In this document: positions 47,964 to 60,597 of the stretch, one piece after another | Numbering within the stretch: the stretch's first letter is position 1 | Layout of the letters: every line of letters starts with the position of its first letter | Assembly (NCBI RefSeq): GCF_001653235.2 | Contig: NC_035790.1 | Location: forward strand, 7,006,001 to 7,070,000 | Reading direction: 5' to 3' | Origin: Pochonia chlamydosporia 170 | Lineage: Eukaryota > Ascomycota > Sordariomycetes > Hypocreales > Clavicipitaceae | DNA length: 64,000 nt | Made by a program: the position numbers and the translations under genes | The notes under the pieces: model-generated | What the model saw: only the letters and a program-made list of their open reading frames with translations | Database searches by the model: none | What the model was told of the DNA's origin: nothing

Positions 47964-49805
47964 ATGCGTGAGGTTATCAGCATCAACGGTAAGGAGCTCT
48001 ACTGCCCCTCATTTGGGCTTCCCACACGCGTCTTTGCTCACCGCATCGATTTACTGGGCTGTTTGGAAATACTAACAGGGCGAACATAGTCGGCCAGGCT
48101 GGTTGCCAAATCGCCAATTCTTGCTGGGAGGTATGTTGGGACTATACTCGACATTTTTTTATTCTATAATCGTGTTACTAACGTTGTTTTGCTGCAGCTC
48201 TACTGTCTCGAGCATGGTATCCAGGTAAAATGCCACCCGCCGTTGTTGACAAATCCCCACCGACGCCTCCAGGAACGATATGGCTAACGTTGACGACCGT
48301 TTCACAGCCCGATGGTTACCTCACTGAAGAGCGCAAGGCTCAGGACCCTGACCAGGGATTCAGCACTTTCTTCTCCGAGACTGGTACGATTTTGTTTTGT
48401 TGGGTGCTGCAATATCTTCACTTTGATATTGTCTGATGCAACCCCCTGAGACCATGGACACACTCTAACAAACATGTTGATGTAGGCCAGGGCAAGTACG
48501 TCCCTCGCGCCATCTACTGCGATCTCGAGCCCAATGTCGTCGACGAAGTCCGCACCGGTGCTTACCGCAACCTTTTCCACCCCGAAATGATGATCACTGG
48601 CAAGGAGGATGCTTCCAACAACTACGCCCGTGGCCACTACACTGTTGGCAAGGAGCTCATTGAGGGCGTCCTCGACAAGATTCGCCGTGTTGCCGATAAC
48701 TGTGTTGGTCTTCAGGGCTTCCTCGTTTTCCACTCCTTCGGTGGTGGTACTGGTTCCGGTTTTGGTGCTCTTCTCATGGAGCGTCTGTCTGTCGACTACG
48801 GCAAGAAGAGCAAGCTTGAGTTCTGCGTTTACCCTGCGCCACAGACTGCTACCTCCGTTGTTGAGCCTTACAACTCTATTCTCACCACGCACACCACTCT
48901 TGAGCACTCTGACTGCTCCTTCATGGTCGATAATGAGGCCATCTACGACATCTGCCGCCGCAACCTCGGTCTTGAGCGCCCCAACTACGAGAACCTGAAC
49001 CGCCTGATTGCCCAAGGTAAGCTCCGCAAAGGAATATAATAGTACATTCATGGAATGATTCTAACCACACTTAATCTTGTTGCAGTCGTTTCTTCCATCA
49101 CTGCTTCTCTCCGTTTCGACGGTTCTCTCAACGTTGATCTGAACGAGTTCCAGACCAACTTGGTGCCTTATCCCAGAATCCACTTCCCTCTGGTCGCCTA
49201 CGCCCCCGTCATCTCGGCTGCCAAGGCTGCCCACGAGGCCAACTCTGTCCAGGAGATTACCATGTCCTGCTTCGAGCCCAACAACCAGATGGTCAAGTGT
49301 GACCCCCGTCACGGCAAGTACATGGCTACCTGCCTCCTGTACCGTGGTGACGTCGTTCCCAACGACACTCACGCTGCTGTTGCCTCTCTCAAGACCAAGC
49401 GCACCATTCAGTTTGTCGACTGGTGCCCTACTGGTTTCAAGCTTGGTATCTGCTACCAGGCTCCTGAGAACGTTCCTAACGGCGATCTCGCAAAGGTTAA
49501 CCGTGCTGTGTAAGTTTGCCGCCATTACGTATGCAACGAGCTACAAAGAGGACATGAATTGCTAACGTGATGTGAATAGCTGTATGCTGTCCAACACCAC
49601 CGCCATTGCTGAGGCCTGGAGCTCTCTCTCTATGAAGTTCGACCTGATGCACTCCAAGCGTGCTTTCGTGCACTGGTATGTTGGTGAGGGTATGGAGGAA
49701 GGTGAATTCTCTGAGGCCCGTGAGGACTTGGCTGCTCTGGAGCGTGATTACGAGGAGGTTGCCGCCGACTCCATGGGTGAGGAGGAACTTGAGCCCGAGT
49801 ACTAG
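47964..49805 (+). CDS. tubA: alpha-tubulin
   Basis: Seven exons (47964-47988, 48090-48130, 48198-48224, 48308-48383, 48486-49016, 49086-49509 and 49580-49805) give 449 residues. The N-terminus [20 protein letters not shown] is that of alpha-tubulin. The GTP-binding tubulin signature GGGTGSGF is present, and [19 protein letters not shown] is alpha-specific. The acidic C-terminus ends in EPEY, so the terminal tyrosine is present. Alpha-tubulin pairs with beta-tubulin to build microtubules of the spindle and cytoplasm. Six introns, five of them in the first 1.1 kb, and very short early exons (25, 41, 27 nt) are typical of filamentous-fungal tubulin genes. DAD3, also in this window, works on the microtubules this protein forms, but nothing suggests co-regulation. 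Confidence 0.97.
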
Positions 49806-50216
49806 ACAGTATTGCACGAAAGGAATGATTAAGCGCCAGTGGCCACTGTTTAATTCTGGACTCATACCCTAACCCCTTGAAGGGTGTATTTTTCTTTACA
49901 AACTTATAAGCCAAACCAGTTGTTTTAATGTCAGAAAACTCTGTAGATTCGAAATGTCAGCCGTCTACTGCAATTGTGAAGCCGTGTGTATTGTAAGCTT
50001 TTCATTATGTTGTGTCTCTCATGATGAAAGTGTGCTCTGGTAGTCCTAAAGTCGGCTTGTCGCGGGGGTGGCCTCCTGGGGGTCGGCTGATTGCCGGGCC
50101 GGCGTGGAAGCCGACGCTACGCGACATCCGTTGGATGTCCAAGATGCCGCCGACCTTCGTTCCTCCCACGATCCTTCATACCACGGTTTTTCGGCGCAAG
50201 CTTCCTAGTTGTCAAC
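49806..50216. other. intergenic gap
   Basis: This holds the 3' region of alpha-tubulin and the short promoter of the HMG-CoA lyase gene. Nothing else is seen. Confidence 0.6.
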
Positions 50217-51385
50217 ATGACTCTCATACGATCCGCCGTCTGCAGGGCTTGCAGGCGATCGCAGTTTCAACTACGACGAGGCTTTGCGACGGCCAGCAGC
50301 CAACAAGCTACACCAAACAACAGAGTCAAGCTGGTCGAGGTTGGACCTCGTGATGGCCTACAAAACGAGAAGAAGGCAATTCCACTCGCAACCAAGATTG
50401 AGCTCATTGAGAGATTAGCTAGGACTGGCGTCTCTACCATTGAGGCTGGATCTTTCGTTTCACCGAAATGGGTTCCTCAGGTATGTGGAATGGGCTCCTC
50501 CCGTCCTGTCACAGACACTAATTTGTGGCGACATAGATGGCCAACTCGAGCGAAATTCTTGAACACCTTCTTCAAAAGAAAGTTCAAGCGCCTGTTCCTA
50601 TGACATATTCCTTCTTAGCACCCAATACCAAGGGCCTCCAGAACTGTGCCGACATTCTCAAAGCCAATCCCGAGACCTTCTCCACGCAACTCGACCCCCG
50701 AGCGGATGGCAAGGGTGAGCCAAAGCCCGCGTTGGAAGTTGCCGTATTCGCAGCCGCCACAGAGAGCTTCTCGCAAAAGAACCTCAACTGCGATATCCAG
50801 ACGTCATTGGAGCGATTCAAGGCTGTGATTCAAGATTCCAAGGCCCTAGGTCTACGAGTTCGTGCGTATGTATCTGTAGTTCTTGGATGTCCCTTTGAGG
50901 GATTTGACGTCGACCCTCACAAGGTCGCCGAAATTGCTACGGACCTTTTAGAGTCTGGAGCCGATGAGATCTCCTTGGGCGATACTACGGGCATGGGCAC
51001 CGCTCCCCGCACGAGCGCACTGCTGAGATGCATGTCTGCGGCGGGTATTCGCACCGAGGATATTGCCATGCACTTCCATGATACGTATGGTCAGGCACTG
51101 GTGAATACTGCAGTCTCGTTGGAGCATGGGATAAGAACTTTTGACAGTAGTGTTGGTGGGCTTGGTGGATGTCCTTATAGCCCTGGAGCTACTGGCAATG
51201 TTGCTACGGAGAATATGGTGTACTTTATGGAGACCTTGGGGATGGACACTGGTATTGATCTGGATGCCATGTCTGATATTGGATCCTGGATTACGGCGGA
51301 GTTGGGCAAGGCGAATGATAGTACTGTTGGGAAGGCTGTGCTGGGAGCGAGGGCTAGAGCTACAGCGGAGGCTGTCAAGGCTTAA
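50217..51385 (+). CDS. hydroxymethylglutaryl-CoA lyase, mitochondrial
   Basis: Two exons (50217-50480 and 50537-51385) give 370 residues. The first 30 residues are Arg-rich and lack acidic residues, fitting a mitochondrial presequence. The DRE-TIM barrel signature VEVGPRDGLQNE is complete, and the HMG-CoA lyase active-site loop SSVGGLGGCPYSPGATGN carries the catalytic cysteine. The metal-binding HFHDTYG motif is also present. The enzyme splits HMG-CoA into acetyl-CoA and acetoacetate in the last step of leucine breakdown. No peroxisomal SKL-like signal ends the protein. The length is as expected once the presequence is counted. Confidence 0.95.
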
Positions 51386-52061
51386 GCTTAGTTGTTTGGG
51401 AGTTGGTGCATCTTTATGGAGTATGTAGAAGCAAATTCACAGGCGACAAATATTTTGTGATGACATACCATTCAAAATGTTGACGAGTTTCAGCTCACTT
51501 GTATTGAAAGAGCAGCTGGTAACACCACGAACAACCAATATTCTTCTATTATTGGCATATGGCGCCAAGTTGAATGGTCGTTATGTTTGGCCGTTTCAAG
51601 CTGGAGGGGCTGTTTCTGGGGCACAGCTCGGAACGTTGAAACCAGCCAGTCATGTGATGCCACTAACATCCAAGCCCGCCCGCTGAGCGTTCCCACTGAA
51701 CGCTCAGCGCATCCAGCAACCTGTTCGAGCCAATACCTAGCGGGCGTGGGTCCTGTGTCTCACTGGCTTGAGGTCACTGGTGCGGGCTCCACTTGCGGCC
51801 AAGCAAGCTCAACCTCCTCCAACCTCGTCTCGTCACAGCTCCAGGGCTCGTAATCAACTCGCTCTCCGTCCGAGCAAAGAAAGGCAAGCCTTCATCTCGA
51901 ACCACAACCTCTCGTCTCCGCATCAAAGGAGAGCCGTTGTCGCCACAACTTTTGGCCTCAGTCGGGTTTTTCTCCCGCTTCTCGTTCGCACGGCAGCCTG
52001 ACGCACTCTCTTATCCCATCGTACCCCCACCGGACTTTCGCAGCTTCCTGCCTTGGCCACC
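51386..52061. other. intergenic gap upstream of VMA2
   Basis: This holds the 3' region of the lyase gene and the promoter and leader of the V-ATPase gene. GAACGCTCAG-type short inverted sequences occur near 51680-51710; I assign no meaning to them. Confidence 0.55.
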
Positions 52062-53962
52062 ATGGGAGATCCTCGCGAGTCGTCGTCGTACTCGGTCGTA
52101 CCACGAATCCGATACAACACCGTTGGCGGTGTCAATGGTCCGCTGGTCATTCTTGAGAATGTAGGATCATAACGCTGCTTGAGAGAGAGGGACCCGAGGT
52201 GTACAGGCTGACAATGATGGCATTAGGTCAAATACCCGAGATACAATGAGATTGTGTCTTTGACGCTTCCTGATGGATCCGTACGATCTGGTCAAGTTTT
52301 GGAGGCTCGAGGTTCGTAGTTGCTAAGTGCGAGAGGTGGGGTTGCTTTTGCTAACAAGTTTGGATAGGTGACCGAGCTGTCGTCCAGGTACTTTTATGCG
52401 CGAGATGATGTGTGTGGGACGGTTATTGACGTAATGCGTGCTAGGTTTTCGAAGGGACTTCTGGTGTTGATGTCAAGAAGGTAGGCCACCGATTTGGTGT
52501 CGTGGAGGCAACGAGTTCCCCATTGTCTAACATGATTACGTAGACTCGAGTCGAATTTACGGGCGACAGCTTGAAGCTTGGTGTCTCTGAGGACATGCTT
52601 GGTCGTATTTTCGATGGTTCCGGACGTGCCATCGACAAGGGACCCAAGGTTTTGGCTGAGGAGTATCTCGACATTAACGGCAGCCCTATCAATCCCTACT
52701 CTCGAGTATGTCATACTCTCATTTCGATGCCCTCTGGAAGCCAAGTGCTAACAGTCAGTAGGAATACCCCGAAGAGATGATCTCGACTGGTATCTCTGCC
52801 ATTGATACAATGAACTCGATTGCCCGAGGCCAAAAAATTCCCATCTTCTCAGCTTCTGGTCTGCCACACAACGAAATTGCTGCTCAGATTTGCCGACAGG
52901 CTGGTCTGGTCAAGCAACATGGTGTCACCAACAAGGGTGTCCACGATGCTCATGAAGAAAACTTCTCCATTGTGTTTGGTGCCATGGGTGTGAACTTGGA
53001 AACCGCTCGATTCTTTACTCGCGATTTCGAAGAGAACGGCAGTTTGGAGCGTACTACTCTGTTCCTTAACCTTGCTAACGATCCTACGTAAGTTACTGCT
53101 GTGGAAGCATGCTGAGTTATTGTGTAATGTGAAGATATCTAATTGTTTTTATAGTATTGAACGTATTATTACCCCTCGTCTTGCCCTTACGACGGCTGAA
53201 TACTACGCCTATCAACTCGAGAAGCACGTCCTCGTCATCTTGACGGATTTGTCGGCATATTGCGATGCTCTTCGTGAGGTTTCTGCCGCCAGAGAAGAAG
53301 TCCCTGGACGACGTGGTTTCCCTGGTTACATGTACACTGATTTGTCCACCATTTACGAACGTGCCGGCCGTGTCCAGGGACGAAATGGCTCGATTACTCA
53401 GATTCCCATCCTGACTATGCCCAACGACGACATTACCCACCCTATTCCCGACTTGACAGGATACATTACGGAGGGCCAGATCTTCGTTGACCGTCCTTTG
53501 CACAACCGTGGTATTTACCCGCCCATCAACGTGCTGCCCTCGCTGTCTCGACTGATGAAGTCTGCCATTGGTGAGGGCATGACCCGCCGCGACCACGGCG
53601 ATGTGTCCAACCAGCTGTACGCCAAGTATGCTATCGGTCGTGATGCGGCTGCCATGAAGGCAGTTGTTGGTGAGGAGGCCTTGTCTGCTGAAGATAAGCT
53701 GTCTCTGGAGTTCCTGGAGAAATTCGAGCGACAGTTCATCAGCCAGGGAGCTTACGAGTCACGAAGCATTTTCGAGTCACTGGATCTTGCGTGGAGCTTG
53801 CTCCGTATCTTCCCCAAGGACTTGCTGAACCGTATCCCCGCCAAGGTCCTGAACGAGTACTACCAGCGTGCCCAGAAGGATGCCAAGTCAAAGGGCAAGG
53901 CGCGAGCAGATGCGGCTGTAAAGGACCAGCAACAGACTGAGGAAAACTTGATTGACGCATAA
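52062..53962 (+). CDS. VMA2: V-type ATPase subunit B
   Basis: Seven exons (52062-52160, 52227-52311, 52368-52387, 52445-52480, 52544-52705, 52762-53087 and 53155-53962) give 511 residues, the normal size. The family blocks are all there: [53 protein letters not shown] and [12 protein letters not shown]. Subunit B is the non-catalytic nucleotide-binding subunit of the V1 sector, so lack of a Walker A GxxxxGKT is expected. It drives acidification of vacuoles and endosomes. Exon 3 is only 20 nt and exon 4 only 36 nt. The introns after exons 1, 2 and 4 use the less usual donors GTAGGA, GTTCGT and GTAGGC, but frame and protein continuity are exact. Confidence 0.96.
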
Positions 53963-56343
53963 GGCTAGTATTGTATTTTTTTGCGCGAGGAGAGTGCCCA
54001 CGCGGATCGAAGGTGATACTAGGGGTGGAAGCGTTTCTTTTTGTGCTTGGAAGCAGTATAATAGACAAAGTGCAATGAAGCTCGGGGACCATGACAAAGT
54101 GCAGGTTGGTAAAGCAAGGTGTTGCCCTTTGTTGCGTGTGTGTACAAATGCGGCGGAGAGCCGAGTTGTTGCGTCATGTTTTTATGTTGGCTTTTTGTAG
54201 GAGAAGACAAACCCTGCATTACATTTAGATGTGTTTTACGTTGTGTAAGTGATCGAGGTGGGAATGCCATGCACAACTGAGTTGCAGCCAGCTTGACTTG
54301 GACTACTTGACATCAATATGTACCAGACCTTTTCATGAACGGGAGCGACATCATGCTTGGTCCTAGCGTAGGGACGCATTATGCCAGGTCAGAAACTTAA
54401 AGCACATACAATGCATGCCACACCCACCATACATCAAAGGACATCAGAGAAATGCTGCGTAGCTCTTCTCGGGGTGGTATAAGCCGAGCAGACAGGGGTT
54501 TGATGATCCGGCTTGCCAACTTGTCGGTGGACTAGGCCAGACCAAGATTTCGCAATAGGCACGTGTTGACTACTAGATCTAGACGCAGGCTGAGGAGGGT
54601 ATTTCTCGCCTGGAGATTTGTGCGCTTGTTAGTTGATGACAAAGAGTGGAAGGCAGTCTTTGCCTTTCGGGCCTACTGGTATTGGCATGTCACGGCATGT
54701 CAAGTCATGGGATGATGGGCTGGGCTGGCGTTGCAGGGGCTTGGCAGACATGGTTTTGGGCATGAGGGTTACGATATTCTCTTGAATGGCTGCTGTATTG
54801 TACAGTGAGCTAGGTTCGTTATTACAGTCCGTGGTAATGAGTACGACGTCAAGAAAGCTGTGGCGGACATAAGTGTTCATGTTGGTGCGAGGATGGCAGT
54901 CGACGGCAGTTTGGTGGCTGAACCCCGCGCGGATGGCGCTGAGATGAGTGGCTACAGTGGACAGGGACAGGGGAGTTGGGCGACGAGATGGTTCAATGAT
55001 GGTTGATGGGGGCCACTGACTGCAGCCACTGCGGCAGGTTCATGTCAACCAGACTGGTTTGCTTGAGCACTGATCAGTTGATTTGAGTTGAGATGAGTGT
55101 GCGGTGCATTGATAATTGTGCAGATGAGAGTTGGAAGCTTGGACTTCAGATGGCGTAAGACGGTGTTGGTGATGTATGAATGGCACGCTGTTGGTAAGGA
55201 GAAATACCACCGAACATTTGCCCTCAGGCTCTGATGAGAATTGATGGATCAACTCTTGGCTCTGGGACTTGCCAGCCACCGATCGATCTGACAGCCCCAT
55301 CTCCAAAGTTCCATGCGGGGAGAAGAAAGCAATCAAGCAGTTCTCCCTCTCATCCCATCAGAACAGACCTCTTCATTTGACGGCAGACCCGACCCCTGTC
55401 CAGCAGAGCAGAGCATCTGAACGCTGATGGGTGCGGCTATGTCGGCCTGGCGTTTTCTTTCCATCTGGTTGGCTCGGATCTTGGCCATCTCATTTTCAAG
55501 GACTCAAACGGCCAGGACATATTTTAATGCTGAAGCTAGCGGGGGTGACATCATGCGGAGATGAGCTATACTTTTCCCCGGCTTTCAACATTTGACCTGA
55601 CCTGGGGGCGTGCTGGAAAAGTGATCGTCGGTGCTACTGCTGACAGACATGGTGTTTTTGCTCAAACGGAGTAATATCCTGACGCCCAACACCCTAGCTC
55701 TGGTTAGGAGAGGAGAGTGGGCATGGTCAATGTTTACCTGTATTGTGAAATGCACGCTTGACATGTTTCTCGTGCGCCTGGAGAAGCACGGCGTGGTTCG
55801 GATTGGTCGTTTGAGTACGAGATGCGTGCAGGGTTACATGAGGAGAACGACCGTTGTCAATCAATGCGTCGCAATATAGGGACGGTGGAGAGGGGAAGAA
55901 CTAGTACGGCAAGCACAGGGCATGTTAATGTTGGTCTGGTTCGTGTCGTGAGGAGAAGAAAGCTCAGAGCTGTCGAGTCTTGCAGATCATCGTGGGATCC
56001 GTTCAATGTTGGCTGGTCCAAGTCCATGTCTGTTGGTAAGGTGGTGGTAAGTAGCGTTGCACTGGGTGATTATAAACACCCCGAGGTGCCCGCGGTTTGC
56101 GCGACACTCATTTACTTTTATTTCTTCTGCTTCTTTTATTAGCTGTCGTGCAACCTCGTGTCTTGGATCCCAGGGCCGTTTTATCCAGTTCCGTTGAAGT
56201 TCAAGGGATTGCTGGGATAACATTGCTTTTCCCCACCAGATCATCAACGAGACACCGCGCTTTCGTGTAGGTGGTTAAACACACGCAGTTTCTCTTCCCA
56301 CAACAGCCCGGCCGCGGCATCAATTGGAAAACCCTTCGCCGCC
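53963..56343. other. 2.4 kb gene-free region
   Basis: I see no supported gene. The overlapping short frames between 54,600 and 56,200 have no domain, and they do not join by splice signals. The last 300 bases are the promoter and leader of the aldose epimerase gene. Confidence 0.55.
56071..56076 (+). promoter_or_regulatory. TATA-like box of the aldose epimerase gene
   Basis: TATAAA lies about 270 bases before the start codon at 56344. The call is by sequence and position only. Confidence 0.35.
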
Positions 56344-57656
56344 ATGAAGTGGTCTGCAAAGATCGTGGCCCTGGCCGCGCTCGCATTGCCCCTGGTGAGC
56401 GCTGCAGACGCCGACACAAACACCAGCAAGGAACCCAAGCCCGACAAGGACGGCAAATACTGGATCTACGGCGACGGCATCTCCGCCGCCTTTATTGCCT
56501 ACGGCGCATCCGTCTCCAACTTCATGGTCAAGGACCAGTACGGCGTTGAGCGCGACATCGTGGCCGGCTTCGACAACGCCACCTACTACGGCATTGACAA
56601 GCAGCATCCTCACTTTGGCGGTGTCCCTGGCCGGTATGCCAACCGCATCAAGAACAGCACCTTTGAGATCGACGGCAAAAAGTACCACATCAAGCCTAAT
56701 GAGAATCCTACCAAGGACAACCCCGATGGTGTTGATACCCTCCACGGAGGGCCGGACGGCTGGGACTGGCGCAACTTTACGGTTGTGGCTCACTCCAACC
56801 ACAGCATTACCTTTTCTCTGGTTGACCCCGACGGCAAGGAAGGGTTTCCCGGCGAGGTTGTCTCCGTGATTACGTATAGTTTGAACGGGAAGGATTGGGA
56901 TTTGAAGATGATTGCCGAGGCGACGACCAAGAAGACGCCCATTATGCTGAGCAGTCATACGTACTGGAACTTGGATGGCTTTGCGAACAACCAGACCAAC
57001 ACTGTGTTCAACCATTCCCTACACATGCCGTATGCGGGATTCCGCGTTGGCGTGGATAACATTCTCATCCCGACGGGCGAGTTCCTGCCGAATAAGAAGG
57101 GTGATGTGAATGACTTTTGGAGCAAGCCTAAGCAGATTGGCGCATCGTTTGGCGACGACGACATTGTGAATAACTGCGGCTTCAACTGCACTGGTTATGG
57201 TAAGTTTTTGCCAACAAAGACAGTACTACGATATGTTTGCATGCTGACATCGTCACAGATAACTGCTACATCAACAACCGCGGCGCCATCGGCCCCTTCG
57301 ACTGGCGCAAACAAGGCCCCGTTACGACCTTGTCGTCTCCCTGGTCTGGCATCCAGCTAGACGTCTTTACTGACCAGGACGCCTTCCAGATGTACTCGTG
57401 CAATGGGCAGAACGGCTCCATGGCCCTCAAGAAGACGCAGGGCGTGGAGGGCGACAACAAGGACAAGTTCCCTCGCACGATTCCCAAGTACGGATGCGTG
57501 GTGCTCGAGGTTCAGGATTATATTGATGGTATCAATCACCCTGAGTGGATGAGGGACAAGAAGCAGTTTTTTGAGCCTGGCGGTGATCCGTATGTGCTGC
57601 AGGCCAAGTATAGATTTAGTTTGGTCTCGGATCATGAGAAGAAGAAGTCGTCTTAG
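56344..57656 (+). CDS. secreted aldose 1-epimerase (mutarotase)
   Basis: Two exons (56344-57199 and 57259-57656) give 417 residues. Residues 1-20 are a signal peptide (MKWSAKIVALAALALPLVSA), so this is an extracellular or wall-located form. The galactose mutarotase fold is clear: the substrate-binding HPHFGGVPGRYANRI region, the catalytic histidine in SSHTYWNL, and the C-terminal glutamate that acts as general base in VVLEVQDYIDG. Several NxT/S sites suggest N-glycosylation. The enzyme interconverts alpha and beta anomers of hexoses such as glucose and galactose. Cysteines near the exon junction (NNCGFNCTGY..DNCY) may form disulfides, which fits secretion. The cytosolic mutarotase joined to Gal10 in yeasts is a different protein. 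Confidence 0.92.
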
Positions 57657-58010
57657 GGAGTGAGTGGAGATTATGTATATGTGGAGGTGGTGCGGATGGT
57701 ATTTAGTATGTTGGTAATGAGTATGACATGTTAATGAGGAAGCATGATTATTTGTGTGCTTTTGAGCTATTTCTTGCATAATGTTGTTGTGGAATAGTTT
57801 TCGTTGTAGTTGAACATTGGGTGGCGAGCTGTGCTGTCTTGTATAGACGACGACTCTGACCAATCGTAAAAGCGGAACCCAAAAAACTCACACCCCATCT
57901 CGCCATATGAGGTGACTGAACCTCATGCATATACCAAAAGTGCGCCAAATTACACATATCAGGAAGAGGAGGCGAACTACTTCATAAGTAACAAGAGCAC
58001 GCCATATAAA
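57657..58010. other. intergenic gap upstream of DPH1
   Basis: This is the short gap between two plus-strand genes. The DPH1 frame is open from 57912 but has no ATG before 58011. Nothing else is seen. Confidence 0.6.
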
Positions 58011-59425
58011 ATGGAAGACGACAGGGCGCAAGTCGACCTTGGCATCGCCGCAGATATTGAGGAGGCCCAACTCGCACAGGCTCATGAACAACCCGCAAAC
58101 ACAGACACTTCCCACGGCACAACCAAGCAGCCCAAGAAACGCTTCGTAGGAAGAAGAGCCGCTGCAGAAGCAGCAGCAAAAAATACAACAAGTACAGACG
58201 GTGAAAGCGGCCCCGTTCAAGGTTCGTACGCACATGGAAACCGTATCTGTCACTCGGTGTCTAACTCTCATCCTCAGCTGCGAAACCAAAACGAGCACCC
58301 CGTCTCTTAAACAGAGTGCCCAGGGAGATTCTGGAAGATGAAGCCCTCAAAGAAGCCATTGCCCTCCTCCCCGCCAACTACAGTTTTGAAATCCCCAAAA
58401 CCATCCACAGGATCCGCACGTCCGGGGCCAAGAAAGTAGCCCTCCAAATGCCAGAGGGCCTCTTACTCTTCGCGACCACCATTTCAGACATTCTCACGCA
58501 GTTTTGCCCCGGGATAGAGACCCTCATCATGGGGGACGTCACCTACGGAGCGTGTTGTATAGACGACTACACTGCTCGGGCCCTGGGATGCGATCTACTA
58601 GTTCACTATGCGCACAGCTGTCTCATCCCCGTGGACGTCACCAAGATCAAGACCCTCTACGTCTTTGTAGACATCAGCATCGACACAAACCACCTTCTCG
58701 CTTCACTGGAGCGCAACTTCGCCACCGGCAAAACCATCGCCGTCGTCGGCACCATCCAGTTCAACGCCACCATCCACGGCGTACGGAGTAACCTCGAGGC
58801 AGCAGGCTTCAAAGTCCTCGTCCCGCAAATAGCGCCCCTCAGCAAAGGTGAAATCCTGGGCTGCACATCCCCACGCCTCAGGGACGAAGACGCCGTGGAC
58901 ATGATTTTGTATCTCGGCGACGGGCGTTTCCACCTTGAGAGCATCATGATCCACAACCCGTCCATACCGGCGTACAGGTACGATCCGTACTCGAGGAAAC
59001 TTACGCGTGAGACGTACGGCCACGATGAGATGCAGTCGCTGCGACGGAGTGCCATTCACACGGCTAAGGGTGCGAAGCGGTGGGGTCTGATACTGGGATC
59101 GCTGGGACGGCAGGGGAATCCGCATACCATGGCGCTGATTGAGAGGAGGTTGAGGGAGATGGGGATCCCGTGGGTGAATTTGCTGTTGAGTGAGATTTTC
59201 CCGGGCAAGCTGGCCATGATGAGCGACGTTGAGTGCTGGGTGCAGGTTGCGTGTCCGAGGTTGAGTATTGATTGGGGGTATGCGTTTCCGAGGCCGTTGC
59301 TGACGCCGTATGAGGCGCTGGTTGCGTTGGGAGTGAAGGAGGAGTGGGATAAGAGGGGGGTGTACCCGATGGATTATTATGGCAAGGAGGGGCTGGGGAG
59401 GACGAGGGCGTTGGAGGCGAGTTGA
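58011..59425 (+). CDS. DPH1: diphthamide biosynthesis protein 1 (Dph1)
   Basis: Two exons (58011-58221 and 58278-59425) give 452 residues; the intron starts with GTTCGT. The first 80 residues are variable, with Gln/Ala-rich and basic parts (KKRFVGRR). The core has the three cysteines that hold the radical-type iron-sulfur cluster, in [18 protein letters not shown] and [12 protein letters not shown]. With Dph2 it moves the 3-amino-3-carboxypropyl group of S-adenosylmethionine to a histidine of translation factor eEF2, the first step of diphthamide formation. The ATG at 58011 is the first in this frame. Confidence 0.95.
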
Positions 59426-59631
59426 GAGGCTCATAACACGATTGTGCGATGCTGTGGTTGTGAGGGTGTTGACCTCAGCTGTGTGACTCACAGTTAGGCA
59501 ATGTAAAGTCGCCGCATGTTTTGGAACAATCTTCCTCCATCAACATCAACACAAACAGCAATCAGCATACAAATAGCATAGAAACAAGTAAAAATTCAAA
59601 ATCAATCAACCAAAAGCCACTACACCACACC

Positions 59632-60534
59632 ATGGACAACAACCGCGCCCCAGCCCATCCATTCATCTCATCCGCCCACCTCACAAACGTCGTCCCCCTA
59701 GCCCAAGGCATCGAATTCCACGTCTACAAAGCCCAGTCCCCCCAATACGGCACCGTCGCCCTCCGTATCCCCCAGCACAAAGTATTCCAAAACGTTAACG
59801 ACCCGAACAATGACGCCAAAGAGCTCATCACGCAGGAGCTTGCCATCTACAAGCTCTTACATGGCACAGACGTCCCCGTCCCGCGAGCACATCAACTCCT
59901 CGAAGTTGACGACTACCCCGCCATGCTGAGCGAGTATATTGACGACGATGGCACGGAAGCTTCACCCGCGGAATTGGGTCGCGTGGCTGCTCTCATACAT
60001 ACCGCTGTCGTACCGGACGACTGGAACGTGAGGTTAGTGGCCATGGAGGATGGGGATGCTATCACGGCGCTGGTGAATCGTATGGTTAGGAGATTCGATC
60101 AGCTTGTGAAGGAGGAACCAGCTTGCAAGAGTTGGATTCCAAAACGAGAGGTCCTTCATGATGTTGCTGAGAAACTGCAACGGTTTCCCTCGTGTCTTTT
60201 GCACATGGATCTTCGGGATGTGAATCTTCGCGTGAGAAAGGGAAAGGTTGTTGCGGTGCTCGATTGGACGAGCTGCCTGATTGGTCCTGCTGCCATCGAT
60301 TTCTATAGAATCATGGAGCTGGGCAAACCGGGTGATGAGTTTGTGCAGGCGTACTCTACTCTTACGTCATTGCCGCAAGTCACAGCTGAGGAAGAGACGT
60401 TCCTAAGACTCGATGCCGCATTGATGATATCCCTGGTGTTCATATCAGAAGCCCCAGACGAGAAGCTAAGAGGACCAAGTGTGAAACGGGTTGAAGAATT
60501 GGCCACGGCGCTTCACCAGCATAGCCAAAGATGA
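59632..60534 (+). CDS. APH-family phosphotransferase-like protein
   Basis: A single exon of 300 residues. The catalytic loop of the aminoglycoside phosphotransferase/choline-kinase-like fold is present (HMDLRDVN, matching HxDxxxxN), as is the metal-binding DWT in VAVLDWTSCLIGPAAIDF. The N-terminal lobe has the nucleotide-binding strands around VALRIPQHKVF and ELAIYKLL. Such proteins phosphorylate small molecules, but fungi have many and their substrates are mostly unknown; this is not evidence of antibiotic resistance. The frame continues upstream to 59521, but without an ATG. It is close behind DPH1 (206 bases) on the same strand and converges on CTF8. Confidence 0.82.
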   Translation: MDNNRAPAHPFISSAHLTNVVPLAQGIEFHVYKAQSPQYGTVALRIPQHKVFQNVNDPNNDAKELITQELAIYKLLHGTDVPVPRAHQLLEVDDYPAMLSEYIDDDGTEASPAELGRVAALIHTAVVPDDWNVRLVAMEDGDAITALVNRMVRRFDQLVKEEPACKSWIPKREVLHDVAEKLQRFPSCLLHMDLRDVNLRVRKGKVVAVLDWTSCLIGPAAIDFYRIMELGKPGDEFVQAYSTLTSLPQVTAEEETFLRLDAALMISLVFISEAPDEKLRGPSVKRVEELATALHQHSQR

Positions 60535-60597
60535 TACCACTAAATCGTACAATCAAATTGAAAACAAAAACTCGCTATCCAAGTAGACATCGTGACA

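Noticed and set aside
48302..49051. 249-codon open frame opposite alpha-tubulin
   Set aside because: It is the antisense shadow of highly biased tubulin codons, lies across real introns and shows no domain.
58703..59491. 262-codon minus-strand frame opposite DPH1
   Set aside because: Antisense shadow of DPH1; Arg/Pro/His-rich as expected from reading that strand backwards.
59632..60534. Reading the APH-like gene as an antibiotic-resistance gene
   Set aside because: Only the general fold motifs are present; fungal members of this fold are numerous and mostly of unknown substrate.
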